From: a virus
IMG/VR virus record: IMGVR_UViG_3300020205_000768
Coordinates: 1 to 27,818 of that record
DNA length: 27,818 nucleotides
Direction: 5' to 3' (one strand)
The stretch's first letter is position 1. Every line of letters starts with the position of its first letter. Shown here piece by piece: positions 13,660 through 21,072 of the stretch. The position numbers and the translations under genes are program-made. The notes below the pieces were generated by a model, which saw only the letters and a list, made by a program, of their open reading frames with translations, did not search any database and was not told the DNA's origin.

Positions 13660-14625
13660 ATGGGCAAAATCGGGAAAATCTCCACAATAAAAAAGGAGTA
13701 TAATAGTTCTCAACTTCAGACAATGCAAGGTGGTCTAGCACAAAAAGGTATGACAAGAATCCCTGGTACAGGTGTATTTAAGTATCCTTATAAAGAACTC
13801 GATGGACAATACAGAACAGGATTAAATCCTAATGCTGCATACATCCAAAGAATTCAAGATCTTACTGAGAAAGAATTAGAAATCGAACGTGTTACAAAAT
13901 TAAAAGCTAAGCTTGAGGCTGCATTGAGTGTAGACCTTGGTCCTCGTGCTACATTTTGGAACAGTGGTTTAACCTCTTCTCAATACGATGAATTACACAT
14001 TCAACCTGTTAAACTTTTGGATGGTGATAATTTCTTTGATCTGAACCAACCAATGCAAGAACTAGCCTTCTCATGGCTTAGGGTTCATCCAACAATTGCA
14101 AGCTCTTATCAAGCCTGGGAACGTGGTGAATATCCTGCTGACATACAATTTTATGTTGTAGATGATGAGATTGAAAGTGCTGTAATCTTTAAGAAGAAAC
14201 AAATTATCAACAAGGCAATTAGCAAGTTTGATGGTATGACTCCTGAGAAGAAGCGAAAGGTTGCAAGACTATTAGGACTCCCTGTTACTGATAACACTAA
14301 AGAAGAAATTGTTTACAACCTTGTTGATAATGTTATTAAAGAAACAGAATTTAAAACAGGTAAATTCCAAGGCTTATCTACAGTGGAAGTGTTCAATCGC
14401 TTTGCTGATATGAAGGAAAATTTGCTCCATATTAAAGATCTTGTTAGACAAGCAATAAGCCATTCTATATATAGAACTAAACCAAACGGTAAAGTTTATG
14501 AGGGTGAATTTGAATTAGCTCAGGATGAAGAGGATCTTGTAAAATCTCTTGCTGATGATGATAACCAAGATTTACTTCTTACGTTAGAACAAAAACTCAA
14601 GACTAAAAAATTAGCATCTGTATGA
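13660..14625 (+). CDS. Conserved virion-module protein (321 aa)
   Basis: I recognise this as the kind of protein found directly after the capsid gene in crAss-like phages, but cannot give a firm function. The N-terminus is basic with 'QGGLAQKGMTRIPGTGVFKYPYKELDGQYRTGL', then a charged coiled coil (residues 64-90, LTEKELEIERVTKLKAKLEA). A middle domain has 'PMQELAFSWLRVHPTIASSYQAWERGEYPADIQFYVVDDEIE'. The rest is helical with an acidic C-terminal part (EDLVKSLADDDNQDLLLTLE). It is probably a head-completion or head-tail connection protein. It ends in an ATGA overlap with the ring-like gene, so the two are translated together. Confidence 0.65.
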   Translation: MGKIGKISTIKKEYNSSQLQTMQGGLAQKGMTRIPGTGVFKYPYKELDGQYRTGLNPNAAYIQRIQDLTEKELEIERVTKLKAKLEAALSVDLGPRATFWNSGLTSSQYDELHIQPVKLLDGDNFFDLNQPMQELAFSWLRVHPTIASSYQAWERGEYPADIQFYVVDDEIESAVIFKKKQIINKAISKFDGMTPEKKRKVARLLGLPVTDNTKEEIVYNLVDNVIKETEFKTGKFQGLSTVEVFNRFADMKENLLHIKDLVRQAISHSIYRTKPNGKVYEGEFELAQDEEDLVKSLADDDNQDLLLTLEQKLKTKKLASV

Positions 14626-15353
14626 TACCAGTAGATAGTTTATTATATAAAATCGATCAGAAACTAAATAAACTATCAACCAATGAGCATCAACAGATTC
14701 AACTTGAAGATAAAATCTTAGCATTAAATGAGGCTCAGATAAAGCTTATAAAGCAAAAGGTTGATGGTATTAGTGTAGTGAGTGGTATGGGGTTTGATTC
14801 TTTTAAAAAGCGTTATGAAGACCTCCAAAGCTTGGTAGTAAATTATGCTCACCAACCTTTGACACTAACTCTAAAGAATACACAATTACATCAATGGTTT
14901 GCATATTTGCATGAACTAGAGCCCAAGTATATGTTCTACATTGATAGTTATATTCTTGCTGATAAGGGAAGATGTAAAGATAGAACGATTTGGATAAATA
15001 GGGATCTTGCAAAACATGGTGACCTATCTCTTATTCTGAATAACGATCATTACAAACCTTCTTTCGAATATCAAGAAACGTTTAATTTTATATCATCTGA
15101 TGAAATCTCAGTGTTTACAGATGGTACATTTACACCAAGTAAAATCTACATCTCGTACATGCGCTATCCTGTTTATATCAATAAAGAGGGATATGTAATG
15201 CTAGATGGTCAAGATTCATACAACCAAGATTGTGAACTGGAAACTTATTTAGAAGATGAACTTCTAGACTTAACAGTTCAAAACTTGGCAATGTATACAG
15301 AAAATGCATCTGCTGTGCAAAGTGCACAGTATAGGATACAAACGAATGAATAG
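14622..15353 (+). CDS. Probable ring/head-tail adaptor protein (243 aa)
   Basis: An N-terminal helical coiled coil (residues 8-48) is followed by a long beta-rich region. Segments such as 'SKIYISYMRYPVYINKEGYVMLDGQD' and 'DCELETYLEDELLDLTVQNLAMYTEN' resemble ring proteins of crAss-like phages, the stacked rings between portal and tail, as I remember them. The length fits an adaptor-like protein. The start codon overlaps the stop of the upstream gene (ATGA). It could also be a tail-completion protein, since no motif is decisive; placement in the connector module is the firmest part. Confidence 0.65.
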   Translation: MIPVDSLLYKIDQKLNKLSTNEHQQIQLEDKILALNEAQIKLIKQKVDGISVVSGMGFDSFKKRYEDLQSLVVNYAHQPLTLTLKNTQLHQWFAYLHELEPKYMFYIDSYILADKGRCKDRTIWINRDLAKHGDLSLILNNDHYKPSFEYQETFNFISSDEISVFTDGTFTPSKIYISYMRYPVYINKEGYVMLDGQDSYNQDCELETYLEDELLDLTVQNLAMYTENASAVQSAQYRIQTNE

Positions 15354-15383
15354 TTTTTTCATTACAATTTTAAATAAAACAAA

Positions 15384-16460
15384 ATGGCTGATTTTTCTCT
15401 AACTACGCTCTTCGTGGTTCCAGTATCACAAACAACGTTTCCTACCACTGGATCAACTCAGATTTTGACTGCTGGTCAAGTTGGTGTATACAGTAATGCG
15501 TATGCTGCTTTAGCTCCAGGCACTATTGCTGCTGCTCCTTATTTCTATATTGCACAAGGTAGAACAAACACTTATTTACAAGGATCTAAAAGGTCTGATA
15601 AGATCTCTGGCAAAAACAATGCTGGTACAGGATCTAATGTAACTGAGTGGTACAAAGTTACAGGTAACGCAACAGCAAACGTTCAAATTACTAACGTTAA
15701 TTCATGGAACGTTAAATGTGGTGATGTTCTTACAATCACTCTTCGTGCTCATTCTAGCTACATTGATACATTGTATTTCAATGGTTTCACTCGTAGCATT
15801 ACAGTTGTAGCTCCTTGTTGTGATTGTGGTGGTGATCCTTGTACTCAAGTTGATTACGAAGCTTTGGTTACACAAATCATTGCTAAGTTTGAAGCTCAAG
15901 CTCCTGGTATCAACCCTGACGACATTAACTTTAACACTTTCTATTTGTTCACTCAGCCTTCTGCTGGTGTTCTTAGAATTACAGGAAAGCCTTTGACTAA
16001 ATATGGTGTTCCATGTGATGTTGCAGCATTCCCTTGGGAGTATGACAGAATGTATTTCAGAACTTTTGTTTACAGTGGTCCTGCTACTACAGCTGACTTT
16101 ATTGTTGACGATTCTTGTAATATTGTTGCTGTTGCTACTGTAAGTCAAAATTCATCTTACCCTTCAGGTACTTCTGATGAAATCATCCAACTTGAAAAGA
16201 ACTTCTACAGCTACCAAGCTGGTTATTTGAAGCATCTTTACAGAATGGCTGGTTACAACCAGAACTTCGAAAGCTGGGTTTCTGCAGGTACTACGTATGA
16301 TACTTATTACATTAAGTTTAATGCGTATGACAAGTCTTTGTATCAGTGGGGTGATTACATTCATGAAGATTCAATGGTTATCATAGCTGTTGCAAATGGA
16401 TCTGCTGCTGCCACTGCGCTTAGTGCAATTCTTGTACCTGCTCTTGGAACTCCTGCATAG
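15384..16460 (+). CDS. Candidate capsid decoration/auxiliary protein (358 aa)
   Basis: Beta-rich, Gly/Ala/Thr/Ser-rich protein without a signal peptide. Its N-terminus is hydrophobic and extended (residues 5-20). A Cys cluster 'CCDCGGDPC' at about residues 148-156 separates an N-terminal Ig-like half from a larger C-terminal half. Codon preference (GTT, GCT, GGT, CGT) matches the capsid gene and differs from the neighbouring accessory genes, so it is probably made in large amounts. Abundance, beta structure and position suggest an auxiliary capsid or decoration protein; a tail tube component is the main alternative. It ends with TAG and is followed by a strong terminator. Confidence 0.55.
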   Translation: MADFSLTTLFVVPVSQTTFPTTGSTQILTAGQVGVYSNAYAALAPGTIAAAPYFYIAQGRTNTYLQGSKRSDKISGKNNAGTGSNVTEWYKVTGNATANVQITNVNSWNVKCGDVLTITLRAHSSYIDTLYFNGFTRSITVVAPCCDCGGDPCTQVDYEALVTQIIAKFEAQAPGINPDDINFNTFYLFTQPSAGVLRITGKPLTKYGVPCDVAAFPWEYDRMYFRTFVYSGPATTADFIVDDSCNIVAVATVSQNSSYPSGTSDEIIQLEKNFYSYQAGYLKHLYRMAGYNQNFESWVSAGTTYDTYYIKFNAYDKSLYQWGDYIHEDSMVIIAVANGSAAATALSAILVPALGTPA

Positions 16461-16484
16461 TAATTAACATAAATCATATAACCT

Positions 16485-16539
16485 GTGCCTGAGGGTGAGA
16501 GAGGATATTCTCAAGTCCTCGGGCACATTTATTTTTATC
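16485..16539 (+). terminator. Terminator with long stem after the 358-aa gene
   Basis: GTGCCTGAGG (16485-16494) pairs with CCTCGGGCAC (16517-16526), a 10-bp stem with one wobble pair. A possible inner GAGA/TCTC pairing lies in the loop. A T-rich tail (ATTTATTTTTATC) follows. The ATG of the next gene lies at 16543, right after the tail. Confidence 0.75.
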
Positions 16540-16542
16540 AAC

Positions 16543-17109
16543 ATGGCAGATGTATTAAATATATTAGTAATTGATACACACGATTCTAGATTATTAGGAA
16601 TCGCTGATGCATCAACTTACACTAGTGGACCAGCATCTCCTTCTATATCAATAACTGTTCCTGGATTCGATCCTATTGTTCTTCCCTTTGTACCAAATGA
16701 TTTCAATATATTTAATTCTGCTACATTAGGATTAAGTGCTGTTGGAATTAGTCAGCCTCTTCCTGATGGAATTTATTACTTAACATATTCAGTAGCTCCT
16801 GCAATAACAAGTTTTGTAAATAAAACTATAATGAGAGTTGACTTGATACAAGAGAAGTTTGATAACGCATTTATGAAACTTGATATGATGGAGTGTGATC
16901 TGATGATAAAACAACAAGCAAAGGTTGAACTTAACAGCATATACTATTTTATACAAGGATCAATCGCAGCTGCAAACAATTGTGCTGTAGCAACATCTAA
17001 TAAATTGTACATGCAAGCAAATCTAATGCTTGATAACTTTATACGCAACAATTGTGGTTGTTCTGGAACCAATTACTTCAATAATTTTAGACAATATGGC
17101 ACAATGTAG
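16543..17109 (+). CDS. Virion/fibre-module protein (188 aa)
   Basis: The frame opens at 16495, but that start lies inside the terminator hairpin, so ATG 16543 (MADVLNILVIDTHDSRLLGI) is chosen. Residues 1-95 look like a beta sandwich: 'ISITVPGFDPIVLPFVPNDFNIFNSATLGL' then 'PLPDGIYYLTYSVAP'. Residues 100-170 are helical and contain 'NKTIMRVDLIQEKFDNAFMKLDMMECDLMIKQQAKVELNSIYYFIQGSI'. The C-terminus has 'NNCGCSGTNYF'. Similar proteins precede head fibre genes in crAss-like phages, as far as I recall. A capsid-bound fibre base is plausible. It overlaps the zinc-finger-like micro-gene by 14 nt. Confidence 0.65.
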   Translation: MADVLNILVIDTHDSRLLGIADASTYTSGPASPSISITVPGFDPIVLPFVPNDFNIFNSATLGLSAVGISQPLPDGIYYLTYSVAPAITSFVNKTIMRVDLIQEKFDNAFMKLDMMECDLMIKQQAKVELNSIYYFIQGSIAAANNCAVATSNKLYMQANLMLDNFIRNNCGCSGTNYFNNFRQYGTM

Positions 17110-17230
17110 AAACTGTGGTATGAAAGTAGGATGTGGCTGTCAACTTATTAACGGTCTTTGTGGAGCGTGTAACGCTACAATTAAACAAGGTATAAAACGA
17201 TTTAAAAATGTTATCACCAAGACTCGTTAA
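17096..17230 (+). CDS. Cysteine-rich micro-protein, zinc-finger-like (44 aa)
   Basis: A 44-residue frame starting MAQCRNCGMKVGCGCQLING with a further C-x2-C (CGAC) and a basic tail (KQGIKRFKNVITKTR). The pattern CxxC...CxC...CxxC can hold one or two zinc ions. It overlaps the upstream gene by 14 nt and the next by 23 nt, the packing seen in genuine phage operons. A longer opening of the frame at 17030 exists but would start with an unrelated hydrophobic segment. A nucleic-acid-binding role is possible; a disulfide- or zinc-stabilised virion piece is the alternative. Confidence 0.6.
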   Translation: MAQCRNCGMKVGCGCQLINGLCGACNATIKQGIKRFKNVITKTR

Positions 17231-17474
17231 CTGTATTGATTGCACCACTCCTCAATTTCTAATTGATGAGATTGATTGTAAGCTAACAGAGTTGGCAAAT
17301 AATCAATATAACAATATTGTATATATTTTGAATCTACCATTTCCAGGAAATGTAATTGGTGACCTTTTAAACTATAAAAGAATATTGGTAAGTAAGTTAT
17401 GTAACCCAGCTTATGCAGAAATGTATACAATAGAAATGGTTGCTAGTAAAGTTAAAATTCTAATTCATAAATAA
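17208..17474 (+). CDS. Hypothetical fibre-module protein (88 aa)
   Basis: Unrecognised. 'RLVNCIDCTTPQFLIDEIDCKLTELANNQYNNIVYILNLPF' suggests a short strand and then a helix; the C-terminal part is helical (IGDLLNYKRILVSKLCNPAYAE). Four cysteines are present but not in a clear metal site. It overlaps the micro-gene by 23 nt and lies 8 nt before the collar-fibre gene. Its position suggests a small virion or assembly protein. Confidence 0.65.
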   Translation: MLSPRLVNCIDCTTPQFLIDEIDCKLTELANNQYNNIVYILNLPFPGNVIGDLLNYKRILVSKLCNPAYAEMYTIEMVASKVKILIHK

Positions 17475-17482
17475 ATTATAAA

Positions 17483-18622
17483 ATGAGTTGTAATAATTGT
17501 TATAATGGCTGTGTAGAAACCACCTCTGACAAGTGTGTCAGATATACAGGAAATGATGTACCATCCCTATCTATAGAAACTAATGATAGTCTTTTTGTTG
17601 TTGAACAAGCATTGATTGATGCTGTAGTTTCTTTTCTTAATGGAACAGGAATAAAAATAACAGTCACTCCATCAGCATACTGTGCTCTCGTTACATCCTA
17701 TCTACCTGTAAGCCCTACAGTCACTACACCAACAGCTGTACAGCTATTCGAAGCTCTTGTTAAAGCAGCATGTAGTCTTCAAACTCAAGTGACAGCAATT
17801 GATGCTACACTCACCACACTTAATGCAGATTATACAATAGGGTGTCTTACAGGCGTAACAGCTAGTTCTGATACACATGCTATTGTTCAAGCTGTCATCA
17901 CTAAGCTTTGTCAATTAGGTGTAGATCTTGCAGCTCTTGCTCTTGATGTAAGCACTAACTATGTTAAGATTTCAAACATTAACACATACATAGCTGCATA
18001 TTTAGCAGGAATTGCTCCTAGTACAAATAACTATGAGAAAATGGTTCCATATATTGCTTATGAATATTATGGATCATTAACAGGATTTAATACAGGATCT
18101 GGTGTAGGTTCTGGTGTTTGGCAAAAAGTTTATTTGTGTAATGGATTAAATGGAACTCCTGATAAGAGAGGAAGGGTTGCTGTAGGTGCTATACAATTTG
18201 CAGGAACAAGTAATCCTCTCAATGCTTCTGTAGATCCTGTTGTAGATCCTGCATACAATCCTAATTACGCAGTTAATCAAATTCTTGGATCAAACAGTGT
18301 AACTCTTTTAACTACACAGATACCAGCACATACGCACGTTGCCACTGTTACAGACAACCACTTCCATTATCAATACACTAGTGCTGTAAGCACAACAGAT
18401 ATTGCTGTAGACTCATCTAGTCAAGTTGCAAGAGCTCTTAATTTAAGTCCTTCTTCTAACTTGGAATACAATATGAATGCTAGTCCGTTTCCTTCTACAC
18501 TTGGTAAATCTGGTGGAACTCAAGGAACAATCAGTGTTAGTAATGCAAATGCTGGTAGCGGAGCAGCTCATGATAATAAACAACCTGTCATTGCTGCCTA
18601 CTATATAATGTACATACCTTAA
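17483..18622 (+). CDS. Fibre protein with tail-collar domain (379 aa)
   Basis: The N-terminus is Cys-rich (MSCNNCYNGCVETT) and carries 'CVRYTGNDVPSLSIETNDSL', a probable virion-attachment motif shared in form with the 99-residue gene downstream. Residues 40-170 are Ala/Thr/Leu-rich helical or coiled stem. The C-terminal domain matches the phage tail-collar/microcystin-dependent-like family: 'WQKVYLCNGLNGTPDKRGRVAVGA', 'PAHTH', 'HFHY' and the final 'HDNKQPVIAAYYIMYIP'. The His-rich motifs are typical of receptor-contact domains with bound metal. It is probably a head or tail fibre; crAss-like phages carry both. Confidence 0.8.
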   Translation: MSCNNCYNGCVETTSDKCVRYTGNDVPSLSIETNDSLFVVEQALIDAVVSFLNGTGIKITVTPSAYCALVTSYLPVSPTVTTPTAVQLFEALVKAACSLQTQVTAIDATLTTLNADYTIGCLTGVTASSDTHAIVQAVITKLCQLGVDLAALALDVSTNYVKISNINTYIAAYLAGIAPSTNNYEKMVPYIAYEYYGSLTGFNTGSGVGSGVWQKVYLCNGLNGTPDKRGRVAVGAIQFAGTSNPLNASVDPVVDPAYNPNYAVNQILGSNSVTLLTTQIPAHTHVATVTDNHFHYQYTSAVSTTDIAVDSSSQVARALNLSPSSNLEYNMNASPFPSTLGKSGGTQGTISVSNANAGSGAAHDNKQPVIAAYYIMYIP

Positions 18623-18633
18623 ACTATTAATAT

Positions 18634-18933
18634 ATGTCTTGTTTACCTGGAATGCCTTGTTACGATAACACTACAGTGACTGTATACACAACCTATCCTT
18701 CGGGTTGTACACCTCCTCTGTTCTTAGGATATCCTGTAGGATCTGATTATACATCATACACAGGAGCAAATCTTCCTAATACAGGAATACTAAATAATGA
18801 TTTTCTCACTACGGCTTTTCAAAAGATAGATAACAAATTAGATCCAACAGATCTTGTTACTAAGATGATAGCTGAATTGACAGTTAATCCAGCACTAAGA
18901 GCACTTTTTTGTAATCTTGTAAATAACTGCTAA
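18634..18933 (+). CDS. Short fibre-attachment-like protein (99 aa)
   Basis: The N-terminus MSCLPGMPCYDN is Cys/Pro-rich and the centre carries 'YTGANLPNTGILNNDFLTTAFQKIDNKL', which resembles the corresponding region of the collar-fibre gene upstream (YTG-x2-hydrophobic-P, then I-x3-D). The C-terminal 30 residues are helical. It looks like a fibre base without the receptor-binding domain. It could be a capsid-proximal stub or the remnant of a shortened paralogue. It ends in CNLVNNC, and the double hairpin follows at 18944. Confidence 0.65.
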   Translation: MSCLPGMPCYDNTTVTVYTTYPSGCTPPLFLGYPVGSDYTSYTGANLPNTGILNNDFLTTAFQKIDNKLDPTDLVTKMIAELTVNPALRALFCNLVNNC

Positions 18934-18943
18934 TAAAACTTAA

Positions 18944-19002
18944 AAACTCTGATTTGTTGGTTTTTCAGAGTTTCCCCTGATGTTTCTACATTGGGGGTTT
19001 TT
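18944..19002 (+). terminator. Double hairpin terminator of the fibre module
   Basis: First hairpin: AAACTCTGA (18944-18952) with TCAGAGTTT (18965-18973), 9 bp. Directly after it a second: CCCC (18974-18977) and ATGT with ACAT and GGGGG (18993-18997), loop TTCT, followed by TTTTT (18998-19002). The second is a classic intrinsic terminator and has a twin at 1704-1738. Confidence 0.85.
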
Positions 19003-19044
19003 AATTATATAAGTTAACCTATATAATCAATCAAGTTAAAATAA

Positions 19045-19077
19045 TTTGGTATATACAAAAAATATTCCATATCTTTA
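19045..19077 (+). promoter_or_regulatory. Bacteroidota-type promoter before the phosphoesterase
   Basis: TTTG (19045-19048), 21 nt, then TATCTTTA (19070-19077), one mismatch in the last base of TAnnTTTG. Placed 43 nt after the double terminator and 25 nt before the ATG at 19103, where a promoter is expected. This also argues against the non-ATG start at 19046. Confidence 0.5.
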
Positions 19078-19102
19078 TGATAATTTACATAAATTTTTAC
19101 AA

Positions 19103-20347
19103 ATGGCTGATAACCAATCGTTATTAACACAGCTACAACAATTGCTAAGTTGGAAAAAGAGTAAAAAGTTCTACGCTGAAAAACTAGATATTACAGAAGC
19201 AGAAGTGGACGAACTTCTAAAAGAAATCAAAGCACAACAATCAATCCAAGTTGAAACTGCAAATTATATAAATGAGCTTGAAGAAGCCATTGTTAAATAT
19301 ACAGAAGATGTTTCTAAAGGAACAGGAGAGATTGTGTTTAATTCTCCTGATGAAATCAAATCACTGGACGAGCTTATAGTTAAGTCAAAGATTGATACAG
19401 AAGTATGGGAGATAACTAAATACGTTCAAAACTATTGGGGAAACAGTGGAACACCTCATTGGCAGGTTAAAGCTTGGATGTCTAAGAAATCCACTGAGCA
19501 GTTATTCCAAAATTCATTTATTGAGTTTCTAAAGGAGTATAAACCTACAGCTAAAGATGTTGATGGTCCTGTTTATGATAGTAAGAAGTCTCCAGGATGC
19601 TTAGTTATCAACAAACAAGACTCTCATCTAAATAAGTTTGATATAGATGGTAATAATAACATACATGATAGATTTGATAGCATCCTAAATAAAGTGAAGG
19701 TTATTGTAGATCAAGCGCATCTATCAAATTACGTAGATACGATATTCTATATTATAGGTTCTGATGAATTCAATAGTGAATTTACAGGAACTACAACTAA
19801 AGGAACTCCTCAACAGAACATAGATACATATCATAATTCTTTTGAAAATATATGTGAGCATGAGATAAAAATGATCATAATGCTTCTTCAGAAGACAGAT
19901 AATTTACAAGTTGTCTATGTAGCTGGTAATCATGATGAGTTTGTAGGATGGCACATGATCACTTGGTTAGCTGCATATTTCAAAGACTCATCTAGAGTGA
20001 GATTTGATTGCTCTCCTAAGTATAGAAAGTATGTAAGTTATGGAGAAACAGCATTGATGTTTAATCATGGTGATGCTATAAAGCCTGCAAAGCTTGCTAG
20101 TATATTCCCAATAGAATACAGAGAGAAATGGTCAGCTCATCAAAACTTTTACATATTCACAGGTGACAAACACCACGAATTAAGTATTGACTTTGGTGGA
20201 ATTAAGTTTTATCAAATACCAGCCTTCTCTAATGCTAAAAGTTCTTGGGATGAAAAGAATGGTTATACAACCTCTAAAGCTGAAGTTACAGGATTCCTTA
20301 TAGATTTTGAACAAGGAATGACAAATATATTCAAACAATATTTATAA
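19103..20347 (+). CDS. Calcineurin-like metallophosphoesterase with HTH-like start (414 aa)
   Basis: The metal-binding motifs of the calcineurin-like family are present in order: D173-x-H175 in 'QDSHLN', D221 in 'GSDEF', N276-H277-D278 in 'GNHDE', H322 in 'NHGD' and H357/H358 in 'GDKHHE'. Residues 15-50 (LSWKKSKKFYAEKLDITEAEVDELLKEI) look like a helix-turn-helix or zipper that could bind DNA or a partner. This suggests a phosphodiesterase or nuclease acting on nucleic acid, as Mre11/SbcD or DNA-repair enzymes do, but a nucleotide target is possible. The ATG at 19103 is chosen because the TTG at 19046 precedes the promoter -7 box. The gene stop is one base from the start of the ring gene. Confidence 0.8.
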   Translation: MADNQSLLTQLQQLLSWKKSKKFYAEKLDITEAEVDELLKEIKAQQSIQVETANYINELEEAIVKYTEDVSKGTGEIVFNSPDEIKSLDELIVKSKIDTEVWEITKYVQNYWGNSGTPHWQVKAWMSKKSTEQLFQNSFIEFLKEYKPTAKDVDGPVYDSKKSPGCLVINKQDSHLNKFDIDGNNNIHDRFDSILNKVKVIVDQAHLSNYVDTIFYIIGSDEFNSEFTGTTTKGTPQQNIDTYHNSFENICEHEIKMIIMLLQKTDNLQVVYVAGNHDEFVGWHMITWLAAYFKDSSRVRFDCSPKYRKYVSYGETALMFNHGDAIKPAKLASIFPIEYREKWSAHQNFYIFTGDKHHELSIDFGGIKFYQIPAFSNAKSSWDEKNGYTTSKAEVTGFLIDFEQGMTNIFKQYL

Positions 20348-21072
20348 TGTCAACATTAAGAAAATTAGTTTCAGATGTACGTAGCATGCACAAGTTGCTG
20401 TCTACAGACTCTCTTATTACTGATAGAGCTATTGCATCTGAGATTAGAAATAACTCATTGCTTCTCATTAAGAGAGAAACTAATCTCAGAAAACTCTGGG
20501 CAACAGATACACTATTCACCACACTTCCTTGTTTGGAAATGGTACAAGTGCCTATATCAGAATGTTGTGATTATGTAGATCCTTGCTCTATAGGAAGAAG
20601 CAGATTTAAACTTCCTCGTATAGCTGAAGGAAACTACCAATATATTATTCAAGGTGTTTATTCAATAAACGCAATGAGTGGTCAAGGAAAGAAACTTAAA
20701 GAGATTACAGTTAACAGGTATATCAATCTCTTAAAACTTCCTATTATAAAGAATGAAGAATACTTCTGGATACAGAATGAATACTTATATGTAAACAATC
20801 CTTATTTAAAAGCAATAAGGATATCTGCATTATTTGAGAACGATGTTCCTAATGAACTTCTCTATCCAGAATGCTGTTGTGGTGAAGACATTGTTATTGA
20901 AGATTATTGCAAGAACCCTCTTGATAAGCCATATGCTGTTCCTGGTTATCTTCAATCACAAGTGTTAGAACTTACAACCAAAAAGCTAGTGTCTACATAT
21001 TTTTCAATTAAAACAGACATCTCAGATGATGGGCTTGATGGTCAAGCACCGAACGTTAAACCAACTAGTTAA
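20347..21072 (+). CDS. Probable ring protein (241 aa)
   Basis: The N-terminal 50 residues are helical (LRKLVSDVRSMHKLLSTDSL). The rest is beta-rich with a Cys-containing segment 'ISECCDYVDPCSIGRSRFKLP' and 'EDYCKNPLDKPYAVPGYLQSQVLELTTKKLVSTYFSIKTD'. This resembles the ring proteins I recall between portal and muzzle in crAss-like phages. It overlaps the phosphoesterase stop by one base (TAATG) and ends with TAATG into the next gene, so the three are coupled. Likely part of the stacked rings of the short tail. Confidence 0.6.
   Translation: MSTLRKLVSDVRSMHKLLSTDSLITDRAIASEIRNNSLLLIKRETNLRKLWATDTLFTTLPCLEMVQVPISECCDYVDPCSIGRSRFKLPRIAEGNYQYIIQGVYSINAMSGQGKKLKEITVNRYINLLKLPIIKNEEYFWIQNEYLYVNNPYLKAIRISALFENDVPNELLYPECCCGEDIVIEDYCKNPLDKPYAVPGYLQSQVLELTTKKLVSTYFSIKTDISDDGLDGQAPNVKPTS

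Noticed and set aside
5916-16460. Stop-codon reassignment (TAG to Gln or TGA to Trp) in late genes
   Set aside because: Late genes end cleanly with TAG (portal, 358-residue gene), TGA (small terminase candidate, 321-residue gene) and TAA, and no gene is broken by an in-frame stop.
16495-16542. Longer start for the 188-residue gene
   Set aside because: The extra codons lie within the terminator hairpin and T tail.
19046-19102. TTG-initiated N-terminal extension of the phosphoesterase
   Set aside because: The extension lies upstream of and across the promoter -7 box, and ATG 19103 gives a typical start after an A-rich leader.
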